NCBI GenBank assembly: GCA_019359375.1
Contig: JAHHHL010000012.1
Span: 1 to 64,000 of the forward strand
Reading direction: 5' to 3'
From: Lyngbya sp. HA4199-MV5
Lineage (GTDB): Bacteria > Cyanobacteriota > Cyanobacteriia > Leptolyngbyales > Leptolyngbyaceae
Length of the DNA: 64,000 bases
Below are positions 1 through 8,003 of the stretch, piece after piece; the stretch's first letter is position 1, and the number at the start of each line of letters is the position of its first letter. The position numbers and the translations under genes were made by a program. Below the pieces are notes generated by a model. The model was not told the DNA's origin and did no database searches. It saw only the letters and a program-made list of their open reading frames with translations.

Positions 1-47
1 AAGATTGCCGCAGTGGGTTCTGGTATAGTAAACACAACTTTTCAGGG

Positions 48-650
48 GTGAGATGGACTTTGTTCCGCTCACCCCATTCTTCTATACCTTGTCCCTCTTC
101 CTCCAAATGGCTAAAGTCGAGCTTAGAATGGGCGATTCAATACGATCGCAAAGCAGGTTTCTTCAACAGCACCATTCTCAGCAAAGTTGCGCGTGGACTG
201 GGGGCAATGCTGCAAAACCAGGGACAGATGCGGTTAACTATGGGCTGCCAGTTCAGCCCTGAAGACTTGCAGGCGATCAAGCAAAGATATGAACTGCGAG
301 ACGCATTGACGCAGCGACTGGATACCGACCTACAACCGCCCCAAAACTTTGCCCAACTCAAACACTTTGAGATTCTCAGTTGGCTGATCCAGAACCAATA
401 CCTGAATATTCGGATTGCCGTGCCCCTCAAGCACAACGGCTTACCAGAAGAGAGCGAGCGACAACTCGATCCTAATCGCATCTTTCACGAGAAAGTTGGC
501 ATTATCACCGACGCGAATGGTGATCAGCTTGCCTTCAGTGGGTCTAACAACGAGTCGATCGGGGGTTGGGAAGCTAACATCGAATCCTTTCACGTCTATT
601 TCTCCTGGGATGGTGGACGGGATTTAGAGCGGGTGCAGTTTGAAGGCTAG
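48..650 (+). pseudogene. truncated HKD/phospholipase-D-like helicase, N-terminal fragment
   Basis: The readable product resembles the N-terminal phospholipase-D/HKD nuclease domain carried by some SNF2/DEAD-type helicases of defence and DNA-processing systems. The stretch WAIQYDRKAGFF near residues 28-39 matches the usual start of that domain. HEKVGII followed by FSGSNNES (about residues 147-170) is the HxK...GSxN active-site signature, and SWDGG follows. The frame then runs straight into an IS982-type remnant at about 635-640 and stops at 650, so all of the helicase part is missing. The first roughly 27 residues do not resemble the family, so the true start may lie upstream or be damaged. 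It is probably non-functional. The family assignment rests on the motif only. Confidence 0.55.
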
Positions 651-957
651 TAACTCACCCTGGTCGTTGACAATCAGGTGGAGTTTGAAACCGAAGTGCC
701 AGCCCACAGAGTTTTTGCCCCACCGCGCCTGCCCTTGAAAGACTTTGTGCGCATGGGCACGGGCTGGGTGGCAGACGTTCAGTGGTGTGGAGTCAATGAA
801 CGCAATGCCTGTGCAGTCGCCTTGACGGGTGTGTAAGAAGCAGCGCAAGAGCAGCAGGCACCACGGCATCAGCTCAATGAACCGGGTGTAACTGACTAAA
901 TTGGGGAAGCCACGTCGCCAATGCGGCAACACGCACAAGAGACCTCCTGCATAGATC
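638..957 (-). mobile_element. IS982-family transposase remnant
   Basis: The minus strand encodes an internal piece of an IS982-type transposase. It includes an AFIDSTPLNVC block holding the first catalytic aspartate, then HKVFQG, GKNSVGWHFGFKLHL and NDQGELLAF, all typical of the central part of these enzymes. Both ends are missing: the N-terminus is replaced at about 957 by the C-terminus of an IS5-type transposase, and the C-terminus ends at about 638 inside the truncated helicase gene. The remaining acidic catalytic residues are lost, so it is dead. The insertion or a later deletion probably truncated the neighbouring HKD-helicase gene. Confidence 0.75.
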
Positions 958-1844
958 ATTGCGCTTGTGCCCGTTCGTAGTTCAGTAAGCCAGCAATCAG
1001 GTTTAGGCGCAAGCCAAACCGCTTTCTGCGATTGCGATAGCGCCCTGAGAAGAGACGGAAGCTCTTGAAGCGGCGAATGACGTGTTCCACGCTGATGCGC
1101 AAGCGTGCTAGAGCCCGATTATGTTGCTTCTCTACCTTTGACAACGGTTGGTTGCGAGGCTTCTTGGTGGGCGTACACGCCCCGCCATCACCGTTGGCAA
1201 ACCCCTGGTAGCCACGGTCGGCTCAGCACCATGGGGACGAGACAAAGGGTAAGCGACTGCGCTTGAGCAGCTTAAAGGCGTGCGTTCTACCCGTGTCTAC
1301 CGCTGTCGCCACGACGATGCCTGTGTCAACCGTGACGAGGCGTTGAGCCTTCAGGGTCTGACATCGCTGCTTGCCACTGTAATAGCGTTTCTGTTTTTTG
1401 GGGGCGTTCGCTTGCCATCTCACTGCCATCGACCACCAGTACTGCCCGCTCCCAACCTGGCTGGTAGAGTTGACGCTGACCGGGCAGGCGGAACCGGCCA
1501 CACTTGATTAGCAGGTCTTCCACCGTTTTGATGATCCGTCCGACCGTCGTCTCATCCACGCCCCAACTCACACCGCGATGAAACTGACTGCGGTACTCAC
1601 GCCCATACTCTAACGCCACGAGTCACTGGTCTTCGACACTCAGTTTGTTCTGTCCACCGCGCCGTCCCTGACGGTCAAGTTGCGGGCGGAGTACCGCGAT
1701 CATGGCGCTGAACGTGCCACGGCTCACGCCGCACAAACGTTTGAACTCAGTCTCAGAGAGTGTGTGCAATTGGTGGTAACGCATGAGTATGTGCCAACGC
1801 TCGATCACCTTCCAGTAGCCATGCTGGTGATCGTCAATTGTCAC
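956..1844 (-). pseudogene. decayed IS5-family (DDE_Tnp_4-type) transposase
   Basis: Minus-strand pieces in order give one broken transposase. The N-terminal helix-turn-helix part (1844 to 1623) has LSETEFKRLCGVSRGTFSAM. An in-frame TGA at about 1623 is followed in the same frame by ALEYGREYRSQFH, WGVDETTVGRII and VVDGSE. A frameshift near 1400 shifts the reading to APKKQKRYYSGKQRCQTLKAQ. The C-terminal block NRALARLRISVEHVIRRFK...NRRKRFGLRLNLIAGL (about 1126-970) follows after further disruption. One nonsense change and at least one or two frameshifts make it inactive. It abuts an IS982 remnant, suggesting repeated insertion into the same spot. No terminal inverted repeats could be fixed by eye. 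Confidence 0.8.
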
Positions 1845-2207
1845 ACCTTCTTCCTATTCGTGCAGGAGGTCTAATGTAATTTTGTCTGTAGGGACGTTAC
1901 ATGTAACGTCCCTACGGGCAGGAAGTGGTTCAGGTTGATTCATCCACGATCCTTAGCCTCAAACTCTAGATGGATGATGGACGAGTTTCTATCGTGGTCG
2001 TCGCTGAATTTCTATGCCAAGTGCTTGATTGCGGAAATTGACTATGCGATACTCCAAAAGTGGTTAAACACGAAAATTCTATCGAGTTACCGTGTTTTAA
2101 CGTGTAGTCTATCGCTTCAGCGCTTGAGAATCCCGGCTTGAGTTCGCGCTGACGCTTCGGGCTGATTTTTTATTCATTCACCTCTGTGCTTCAGGAGCCT
2201 CATCACG
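1845..2207. other. intergenic, no gene supported
   Basis: Apart from the 28-bp palindrome, nothing gene-like is supported. A 68-codon open frame at 1935-2141 has no recognisable family, no ribosome binding site and an odd composition. The promoter of the downstream rhodanese must lie here, but no convincing -35/-10 pair stands out. Confidence 0.4.
1888..1915. repeat. 28-bp perfect palindrome
   Basis: The 14-base arm gtagggacgttaca is followed immediately by its exact reverse complement. This GTAGGGAC...GTCCCTAC type of palindrome is a common dispersed cyanobacterial element. It lies just upstream of the dead IS5-type transposase and could be a remnant of its end or an independent element. 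Confidence 0.8.
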
Positions 2208-3197
2208 ATGCGTTTTAGACTGCCTTCTAAATTTTTTCGGACGCTCAGGAAGCGAGTGCTTCAGCCCTCTATTTTGGTCATCACGGCGATCGTCACGTTG
2301 CTTGCTGTGTCTGTTTTCTCAATATCGTCACTGACGGCAGCCCCCAGCGCCAAAATTCAATTTGTGTCGCCTGCGTGGGTCGCTGCGAATGCAAAGGATG
2401 CAAACTTGCGTATTTTGGACGTGCGAAACTCGCCTCTAGAGTATATTGCAGGTCATATACCAAACGCTGTAAACATTGCCGACATTGCGTTTCGTGGTCC
2501 AAATGGCTTTTTGCCCGTGCAATATTGGGAAACCCAGAAGTTAGCGTCCATCTTCTCCCGATCGGGTGTCAATAGTAACAGCCGTGTTCTCGTCTATTCT
2601 GATGCGCGCGATGTGTTGGGAGCCACGATGGTTGCCTATGTGCTGGAGCGATCGGGCGTGAAAGATATTGCGGTTCTCGATGGTGGCTACGCAGGTTATA
2701 AAGCCTCTGGACAGCCAGTTGTCAAGGAATATCCCAAATATAAATTCACATCGTTTACCGTTCAAGACAATCCCTCCATTCGCGTCACGCTTGATCAGGT
2801 TGGCAAAGCGATCGGTGAACCGGGCGTTACGTTTGTTGATCCCAGACCGGGTGATTTATTCCGGGGTGAGAAAGACCTCTGGGTTCGCAATGGTCACATT
2901 CCGGGTGCCAAAAACATCCCCTGGCCGACCTTCACCGAAGCCGACAATCCTCAAGACGATCTTAAAAATCCACATAAGTTGAAATCGCTGGATGCCATTC
3001 GCAAAATCCTGGCAGACAAAAACATCAAGCCCTCTGATGATGTGATTGTGACATGCAGCACCGGGCGTGAAGCTACCTTGCAATACGTCGTATTGAAGCA
3101 CCTACTGGGTTATCCTAAAGTGCGGCTCTATGAAGGTGCCTGGACTGAATACAGCACGTCTACCTTGCCAGTTGAAACCGGACCCGAAAAAGCTTAG
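2208..3197 (+). CDS. exported two-domain rhodanese (sulfurtransferase)
   Basis: This is a 329-residue thiosulfate/3-mercaptopyruvate sulfurtransferase-type protein with two rhodanese domains. Residues 1-45 are a basic start followed by a hydrophobic segment (about 20-44) ending in TAAPSA, so it is either exported or N-terminally anchored. Domain 1 (about 50-170) has the typical DVRNSPLEYIAGHIPNA entry, but its active loop reads YSDARDV with no cysteine, so it is catalytically silent. Domain 2 (about 190-320) has HIPGAKNIPW and the active loop CSTGREAT with Cys283. This silent-plus-active layout is normal in the family. The gene stands alone. Its sulfur donor cannot be told from sequence. Confidence 0.9.
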   Translation: MRFRLPSKFFRTLRKRVLQPSILVITAIVTLLAVSVFSISSLTAAPSAKIQFVSPAWVAANAKDANLRILDVRNSPLEYIAGHIPNAVNIADIAFRGPNGFLPVQYWETQKLASIFSRSGVNSNSRVLVYSDARDVLGATMVAYVLERSGVKDIAVLDGGYAGYKASGQPVVKEYPKYKFTSFTVQDNPSIRVTLDQVGKAIGEPGVTFVDPRPGDLFRGEKDLWVRNGHIPGAKNIPWPTFTEADNPQDDLKNPHKLKSLDAIRKILADKNIKPSDDVIVTCSTGREATLQYVVLKHLLGYPKVRLYEGAWTEYSTSTLPVETGPEKA

Positions 3198-3239
3198 GAT
3201 CGTGGACTTGTGAAGGTGTCATTCTGTGCGTAGGAGCGT

Positions 3240-3290
3240 GGCATGCGGTAGAAAGTTTGTGCCTTCGCCCAGAGTGATTTGCCGCATGCC
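3240..3290. repeat. inverted repeat downstream of the rhodanese
   Basis: Arms GGCATGCGG (3240-3248) and CCGCATGCC (3282-3290) are perfectly complementary and enclose a 33-nt loop. There is no T-run after the second arm, so it is not a typical terminator. It may be a dispersed hairpin element or transcript-end stabiliser. Confidence 0.55.
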
Positions 3291-3371
3291 GCGCCCGTAC
3301 AAGTAAAAGGCTGAGGTGATCGAAGTTATTTAATTGGGCATTCCTTGGAAAGATCTCGCATTAAATCGTAG

Positions 3372-3397
3372 GGTGCGTTAGCAAAGCGTAACGCACC
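3372..3397. repeat. GGTGCGTTA hairpin repeat
   Basis: Arms GGTGCGTTA and TAACGCACC enclose 8 nt. This type of TAACGCACC hairpin is widespread between cyanobacterial genes. Here it lies between the rhodanese and a small possible secreted peptide gene. Confidence 0.65.
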
Positions 3398-3479
3398 AAA
3401 ACCAAGCCTAGCAGTGTATTACGGCAATACCTAATGCACCTACACAATCTGGTTCGTTGTCCATTCTTGATGTGAATGC

Positions 3480-3605
3480 ATGAAGATCTTGCTTGCGTCT
3501 GTTGTGATATTTATGATTCTCATCGGCATGGGGGCGGCTGGGTTTGCACAGGAAAACCCACCTCCGGGTCGTTGCGATCCGCCACCCGAAAAACCGAAGA
3601 AGTAG
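3480..3605 (+). CDS. possible small exported proline-rich peptide
   Basis: This is a 41-residue frame starting MKILLASVVIFMIL. It has a clear signal-peptide-like hydrophobic stretch (residues 3-20), a cleavage-like GFAQE, and a short mature part rich in proline and lysine that ends in PPPEKPKK and contains one cysteine. The upstream ribosome binding site is weak. It lies convergent to the leftward SDR gene that ends at 3624. No family is recognised. The signal peptide is the only support, so this is tentative. Confidence 0.4.
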   Translation: MKILLASVVIFMILIGMGAAGFAQENPPPGRCDPPPEKPKK

Positions 3606-3623
3606 TCATCCGCACTCAAGTAG

Positions 3624-4562
3624 CTACAAATTGAGATGCTGGCGATACCAATCCAACGTAGCTCTGATTGCAGCATGTGAGGGCGTTGCATGATTGCCAA
3701 ATGCCTGCACATATTTATTGTGGTTCACGACAAACGGCTGTTCAAATTCATACATCATTTCGACGGTTTCCCGGGCTTCAGGAATGAACAGTCCCGCAAG
3801 GCGCGTCATTGATTTTCCCATACCGCTCATTTTGGGTGGTTGTCCGGCTTCCTTAAATGCCAGCGTGAGGAATTGACGGGTCGTGATGGTTTCAGCATTG
3901 GGAACATGCCAAATTTGCCCTAGAGCGGCTTCCTGTTCCCCAAGTACCACTAACGCTTTGCCGAAGTCATTGATGAAGGTGTACGTGTGAGGCATATCTA
4001 GGTTGCCAACTGCCGCCGCCGTTTTACCAGACAAAATGGCTGGGAAAACCCGATCGCCCATCGCCGAACTTAAAACACCAGGACCATAAAAATCTGAGCC
4101 ACGCGCGATCGCAACGCGCACGGACCCCTGTTGATGAGCATTGAGTAAGGCTTCTGCCATTTGAGCGCGAGTACGCCCTTTGCGAGTTGTGGCAGCATTG
4201 GGTAAATCTTCTCGGAGCAACCCTTTAACAGCTCCATACATATAAAGATTATCTGCCACAATCAGTTTGGTACCAGTGGCAGCAACGCCCTGCACAATAC
4301 TGGCTTGAAGCTTTGGGAACAGGGCTTGCCATTGCGTGTAGGCGGGTTGAGCGCATTGATACACTACGGTTGCATCTTGTGTTACCGCATGAATGTTTTT
4401 GAAGTCATAAAGATCGGCAGCAATAACCTCAACGCCTTCAGGAACGGGTGCCTGACCGCTGCGATTGATCATGCGGATACGTACTTGACGAGTCAGCAAT
4501 TCACGCATCACGGCTTGACCCAGCGGACCTGTACCAAAGATGACCTGGAGTTCTGTTTTCAT
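3624..4562 (-). CDS. atypical SDR / NAD-dependent epimerase-like protein
   Basis: This 312-residue Rossmann-fold protein opens with VIFGTGPLGQAVMRELL, the glycine-rich nucleotide-binding turn, at residues 8-22. INRSG and VEVIAADLYD follow, as in NmrA/epimerase-like SDRs. The middle has DNLYMYGAVKG and later ARGSDFYGPGVL, typical of extended or atypical SDRs where the YxxxK pair is altered. Substrate unknown. It is the last gene of a leftward operon, 26 nt after the DUF4386 gene, with promoter control probably by the divergent MerR-type regulator. A redox or detoxification role is inference. Confidence 0.85.
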   Translation of the reverse strand: MKTELQVIFGTGPLGQAVMRELLTRQVRIRMINRSGQAPVPEGVEVIAADLYDFKNIHAVTQDATVVYQCAQPAYTQWQALFPKLQASIVQGVAATGTKLIVADNLYMYGAVKGLLREDLPNAATTRKGRTRAQMAEALLNAHQQGSVRVAIARGSDFYGPGVLSSAMGDRVFPAILSGKTAAAVGNLDMPHTYTFINDFGKALVVLGEQEAALGQIWHVPNAETITTRQFLTLAFKEAGQPPKMSGMGKSMTRLAGLFIPEARETVEMMYEFEQPFVVNHNKYVQAFGNHATPSHAAIRATLDWYRQHLNL

Positions 4563-4588
4563 GATTTCCTTGTGAACAATGAAATGAT

Positions 4589-5317
4589 TTAGCGTGATTT
4601 GAGCCGCAATACTGCGATCCCAGTAAGTAAAAACCAGAGTTGCAGCACACTCACCGACACTGTGATAAATGCGCCTAAATCAAGCCCAAATAATTCGGCT
4701 AATTGCAGGGCTAACAGCGTAGCGGACACTAGCCCAAAGAAGCCGAGCCATCGCGGCAAGCAGCTCGTTTGCAGAATGATTAACGAGACGATCGCCAGCC
4801 AAAGTGCAGCAAACAAACTCACGCCCAGCACTTCACCAATCGATCCAGCATAATCATTGAGCACCCGATAAACGACCGCGATCACGTCACGAGTTTGAGT
4901 GGAGGTGTTGGAATCTACGTACATGGTTGCTAAAGCTGGCATGGCAACTAGCCAACGTATAATGCCTAAGCAACGAGCGGTCGTGGAAGCAATGCCAAAG
5001 CCAGTCGCAATCCGAAGCCATGTGTCATGAACTTTTTCATGACTCAAGAGGCGAATAAGCATCAGAGCGACCACCCAAAAGAGTATTGAGTAGACCAGAT
5101 AGATGAAATAACCAAACCTGACGGCTCCGACCCTTTGAGCCAGCAGCGGCAGCAACACATCGGCAGGGGCACTCAAACTCTGAGGCCAATCAATGGCGTT
5201 GCCTAAAATCACAACGGGTACAAAAAGCAACAGACTTTCAATGATCAGCACCCATCCTGCGGTGCGATGTAGAATTTTTTGAGATGAGAGAGAAAGATGT
5301 TCTGTCACGTTATTCAT
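4589..5317 (-). CDS. DUF4386 multi-pass membrane protein
   Basis: This 242-residue integral membrane protein has about six hydrophobic segments. It matches the DUF4386 pattern: an HRTAGWVLIIESLLLF start, a central VVYRVLNDYAGSIGEVLGV block and a C-terminal LQLAELFGLDLGAF block. I chose the ATG at 5317 (MNNVTEHLS) because the longer frame upstream overlaps the previous gene and lacks membrane-family sequence. The start lies 2 nt after the stop of the 52-residue gene ahead of it, so translation is probably coupled. Function is unknown. These proteins often sit beside MerR, TetR or ECF regulators. Confidence 0.8.
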   Translation of the reverse strand: MNNVTEHLSLSSQKILHRTAGWVLIIESLLLFVPVVILGNAIDWPQSLSAPADVLLPLLAQRVGAVRFGYFIYLVYSILFWVVALMLIRLLSHEKVHDTWLRIATGFGIASTTARCLGIIRWLVAMPALATMYVDSNTSTQTRDVIAVVYRVLNDYAGSIGEVLGVSLFAALWLAIVSLIILQTSCLPRWLGFFGLVSATLLALQLAELFGLDLGAFITVSVSVLQLWFLLTGIAVLRLKSR

Positions 5318-5319
5318 GC

Positions 5320-5478
5320 CTACGGTGATAGATGATTGGGTGCAGATTCTGCTTGACCTGTTGTGCTGCCAATTAAAGGCAACACCTCCAGCCCTGGATA
5401 AGGAAGCACGATCGCCCAAAGTCCCACGATTGCAAAGCAAATCAGAGTCGGCAATAGCGCTGGTTTTTTAGGCGGCAT
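5320..5478 (-). CDS. small single-span membrane protein
   Basis: This 52-residue protein starts MPPKKPALLPTLICFAIVGL. It has one transmembrane segment (about residues 8-26) preceded by positive charges and a short polar C-terminus. The start at 5478 is fixed by an AAGGAGG ribosome binding site 8 nt upstream. It overlaps the end of the preceding small gene by 11 nt and ends 2 nt before the DUF4386 gene, so the three are one transcription unit. No family recognised. Confidence 0.65.
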   Translation of the reverse strand: MPPKKPALLPTLICFAIVGLWAIVLPYPGLEVLPLIGSTTGQAESAPNHLSP

Positions 5479-5728
5479 GATTGAAACCTCCTTCATACTT
5501 GTAAGCCGCATTCAACTTCAGAATCGTGACTTGAAATGCTTGCGTGGAGCGATCGCCTAACGCTGCGAGTGAGCGCGGGTCTTGACACAGAGCGGTTTGC
5601 GGCGATCGTTGGCAAGGGTGCTCTTGCGCGCTGACTGGATCAGGTAATGTGTGATTGATGACAACAATGGCGATCGTCATCAGAATGGACTGACCTAGCC
5701 GTTGAAAGAACGTAGCTTGTAACATCAT
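5468..5728 (-). CDS. small exported protein of unknown function
   Basis: This is an 86-residue protein with an N-terminal signal peptide. The hydrophobic region SILMTIAIVVI sits at about residues 13-23, with a probable cleavage after PVSA near residue 35. The mature part has two cysteines (HPCQRS, ALCQDP) that could form a disulfide. The ATG at 5728 is preferred over an upstream one because GAGG lies 8 nt ahead of it. It is the first gene of the leftward operon and sits about 220 nt downstream of a MerR-type promoter read on the minus strand. No known family. Confidence 0.6.
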   Translation of the reverse strand: MMLQATFFQRLGQSILMTIAIVVINHTLPDPVSAQEHPCQRSPQTALCQDPRSLAALGDRSTQAFQVTILKLNAAYKYEGGFNHAA

Positions 5729-5796
5729 TGGGTTTTCCTCGAGCCACATTAGTTATTACCCCAGCAGCAAAATACTTTGCTCAATGGGTGGGTTTC

Positions 5797-5844
5797 GGCT
5801 TCGCTCAATCCACGAAACGGGCGAGTGTTGAGCGAAGTCGAAGC
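5797..5844. repeat. long hairpin in the leftward leader
   Basis: CTTCGCTCAA (5799-5808) is complementary to TTGAGCGAAG (5828-5837). This type of hairpin is a common dispersed cyanobacterial repeat. It falls inside the predicted 5' untranslated region of the leftward operon. Confidence 0.6.
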
Positions 5845-5946
5845 ACGGTTTTTCACATCCACAATCAAACATTGCCGGGTTAATAGAGCGCGTTAATATG
5901 ATTGTTTGTTGCTTGCAGTCTCGTGTTCAAAGCGTCCACATGAGAG

Positions 5947-5977
5947 ACTATGCACTCTGACGTAGCGTTAGAGTCAA
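5947..5977 (-). promoter_or_regulatory. MerR-type promoter/operator for the leftward operon
   Basis: Read on the minus strand this is TTGACT, a 19-bp spacer, then CATAGT. The spacer holds a near-palindrome with ACTCT (5954-5958) and AGAGT (5970-5974) arms around ACG/CGT cores. A 19-bp spacer with a dyad between the hexamers is the hallmark of promoters activated by DNA-twisting MerR proteins. A MerR gene lies divergent, 125 bp away. Confidence 0.7.
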
Positions 5978-6012
5978 CCCGATCGGCATCAGCCTTTTGT
6001 GCCTCTAGCAGA

Positions 6013-6043
6013 TTGACCCTGACGTGACGGGAGGGTTTATGGT
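6013..6043 (+). promoter_or_regulatory. MerR-type promoter/operator for the MerR gene
   Basis: TTGACC (6013-6018), a 19-bp spacer, then TATGGT (6038-6043). The spacer carries ACCCT...AGGGT dyad arms with ACGT-like cores, resembling the operator at 5947-5977. It points at the MerR gene and suggests autoregulation. Confidence 0.7.
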
Positions 6044-6101
6044 TTAAGACAAGGCATCTAACCAGATGCGCGGTTCACTTTTTCATCACAGGAGCGTTGT
6101 C

Positions 6102-6977
6102 ATGCTGAGGATCGGCGATTTTTCGCGCTTAGCGCAAGTGTCAGTGCGAACCTTACGCTACTACGAAGAAATGGGCTTATTTCAGCCGATCGAGGTCGAT
6201 CGCTTTACAGACTATCGCTACTACTCGGTCGATCAATTGCCACGGCTCAATCGCGTTCTTGCCCTCAAAGACTTAGGATTCTCTTTGACTCAAATTAAAG
6301 ATCTGGTAGATAAGGAACTCACAGTCATGGAACTGCGGGCAATGTTGACATTGAGGCAGTCCGAAATTGAGCAACAAGTTCAGGAAGGGTTGACGAAACT
6401 AACGCGAGTGGAGGCACGGCTCAGGCAAATTGAGCGCGAAGGTAAACTAGCCGACTATGAGGTTGTATTGAAACGCATTGAGCCACAAATTGTTGCAGCG
6501 ACTCGCCAAATTGTTCCCACCCTTGCAGACATGATTCCGTATCGGAGCAGGATGTATGCTGATGTCTATACCTGGCTCAAACAACATCGCGTTAAGGCAA
6601 GTGAACCAGAAATGGCGATCTATTACAATGCTGAATATGCAGAACAAGACATTGATATGGAAATGGCAGTTGCGATCGATCAAGCAGCCATGCCATCAGC
6701 GCTGATGGACGCGCATAACCAGGTCTATTTTCATGAGTTGCCCGCCGTGCAATCAATGGCAAGTCTAACTCGTCACGGTAAGATGAGCGAGATCGGACAG
6801 GGACTTCTCGAATTATTTACCTGGATGGGTGAGAATGGCTATGCTGCTGATGGACCTTATCGGGAAATCCATTTATTTGGACGTGAGTTTGAACAAGTGG
6901 AAACCGTATGGGATTGTAACCCTAAGGTTGATTTTGATGCAGTAATCATAGAACTACAAATTCCGGTCAAACGCTGA
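6102..6977 (+). CDS. MerR-family regulator with effector-binding domain
   Basis: This protein of about 291 residues starts at the ATG at 6102, which has AGGAG 8 nt upstream. The first 70 residues are a MerR winged helix: LRIGDFSRLAQVSVRTLRYY, then YRYYSVDQLPRLNRVLALKDLGFSL. A linker coiled coil follows (about 75-120, rich in E, Q and R). The C-terminal half is a GyrI/BltR-like effector-binding domain ending YREIHLFGREF. It belongs to the multidrug-sensing BltR/BmrR class. Two MerR-type operators between it and the leftward operon imply control of both. The effector is unknown. Confidence 0.9.
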   Translation: MLRIGDFSRLAQVSVRTLRYYEEMGLFQPIEVDRFTDYRYYSVDQLPRLNRVLALKDLGFSLTQIKDLVDKELTVMELRAMLTLRQSEIEQQVQEGLTKLTRVEARLRQIEREGKLADYEVVLKRIEPQIVAATRQIVPTLADMIPYRSRMYADVYTWLKQHRVKASEPEMAIYYNAEYAEQDIDMEMAVAIDQAAMPSALMDAHNQVYFHELPAVQSMASLTRHGKMSEIGQGLLELFTWMGENGYAADGPYREIHLFGREFEQVETVWDCNPKVDFDAVIIELQIPVKR

Positions 6978-7028
6978 TCAACCGTGTTTTCGCTCTGCTT
7001 GTGTCCCATCCCTCTCTTCCACCTCACC

Positions 7029-7925
7029 ATGACTGATGCCATTCAACATATTATTGAGCCACACGTTCAGGATTTGGGCGGATTCCAGGCTCGTCGGCTG
7101 CTCCCGTCAGAGACGCTGACGATGGTCGGACCTTTTATCTTTTTTGACCATCTAGGACCCGCCGTGTTTCCACCGGGTAAAGGCGTTGCTGTGAGACCCC
7201 ATCCTCATATCAATCTGGCAACCGTCACCTACTTGTTTGAGGGCGTTTTGTTACACCGCGACAGCGTAGGTAGCGTACAGGAAATTCGCCCCGGTGCAGT
7301 GAACTGGATGACAGCAGGACGAGGGATTGTACACTCTGAGCGCTCTCCGGATGACGATCGCAGCAAAGAGGCAATCCTGCATGGTATCCAGACCTGGGTA
7401 GCACTTCCAGAGCAGCATGAGGAAACAGACCCCTGGTTTCGGCATCATCCAGCAAACACATTGTCGAGATGGGAAGAGGCAGGGGTTTCGTTTACCCTGG
7501 TTGCTGGCGAAGCCTATGGTTACACCTCCCCAGTGCAAACGTTTTCACCCATCCTGTATCTAGATGTACAACTGGCTGCTGGAACGCAATTTACCTTGCC
7601 TGATGATTACAAGGAGCAAGCTGTTTATAGTGTGACAGAGGGACTTTATCTCGACGACGTTCCACTGGAGCAGCATCGGCTCGTGGTTCTCACTCCTGGA
7701 GCAGTCGTCAACGTTTCTGCCGATCGCACCGCTCGTTGCGTCATCGTGGGCGGTGAACCAGTAGGTGAGCGGCATAAGTGGTGGAACTTTGTTTCCAGTC
7801 GCCTTGATCGCATCGAGCAAGCCAAACAGGATTGGCAGCATGGACAGTTTGAGCCAGTACCCCAGGAAACCGAGTTCATTCCCTTGCCTCAGGAACCGCC
7901 GCGCCCAAAAGAACAGCCCCTGTAG
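7029..7925 (+). CDS. pirin-family bicupin protein
   Basis: This protein of about 298 residues belongs to the pirin family. The N-terminal cupin has MVGPFIFFDHLGPA and RPHPHINLATVTYLFEG with the metal-binding histidines, then GAVNWMTAGRGIVHSER. The C-terminal part has RCVIVGGEPVGERHKWWNFV. Pirins are Fe-binding proteins, some with quercetin-2,3-dioxygenase activity, others regulatory. I chose ATG 7029 (MTDAIQHII) over a longer frame because homologous sequence begins there. It lies 51 nt downstream of the MerR gene on the same strand and may be cotranscribed. Confidence 0.9.
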   Translation: MTDAIQHIIEPHVQDLGGFQARRLLPSETLTMVGPFIFFDHLGPAVFPPGKGVAVRPHPHINLATVTYLFEGVLLHRDSVGSVQEIRPGAVNWMTAGRGIVHSERSPDDDRSKEAILHGIQTWVALPEQHEETDPWFRHHPANTLSRWEEAGVSFTLVAGEAYGYTSPVQTFSPILYLDVQLAAGTQFTLPDDYKEQAVYSVTEGLYLDDVPLEQHRLVVLTPGAVVNVSADRTARCVIVGGEPVGERHKWWNFVSSRLDRIEQAKQDWQHGQFEPVPQETEFIPLPQEPPRPKEQPL

Positions 7926-7934
7926 GAATTTGTT

Positions 7935-7955
7935 CACACCCCACACCCCACACCC
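7935..7955. repeat. heptanucleotide short tandem repeat (STRR)
   Basis: Three copies of a CACACCC-type heptamer follow the pirin stop codon. Such heptamer tracts are characteristic of filamentous cyanobacterial genomes. Confidence 0.7.
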
Positions 7956-8003
7956 TTTTCATCCGTTGAGGTGCTGAATCAGCATGGACGATTGGTATGA
8001 AGC

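Noticed and set aside
1935-2141. 68-codon frame upstream of the rhodanese
   Set aside because: No ribosome binding site, no family and poor composition.
3440-3712. 90-codon minus-strand frame overlapping the small secreted peptide
   Set aside because: It overlaps the 3' end of the SDR gene in another frame and has no recognisable features.
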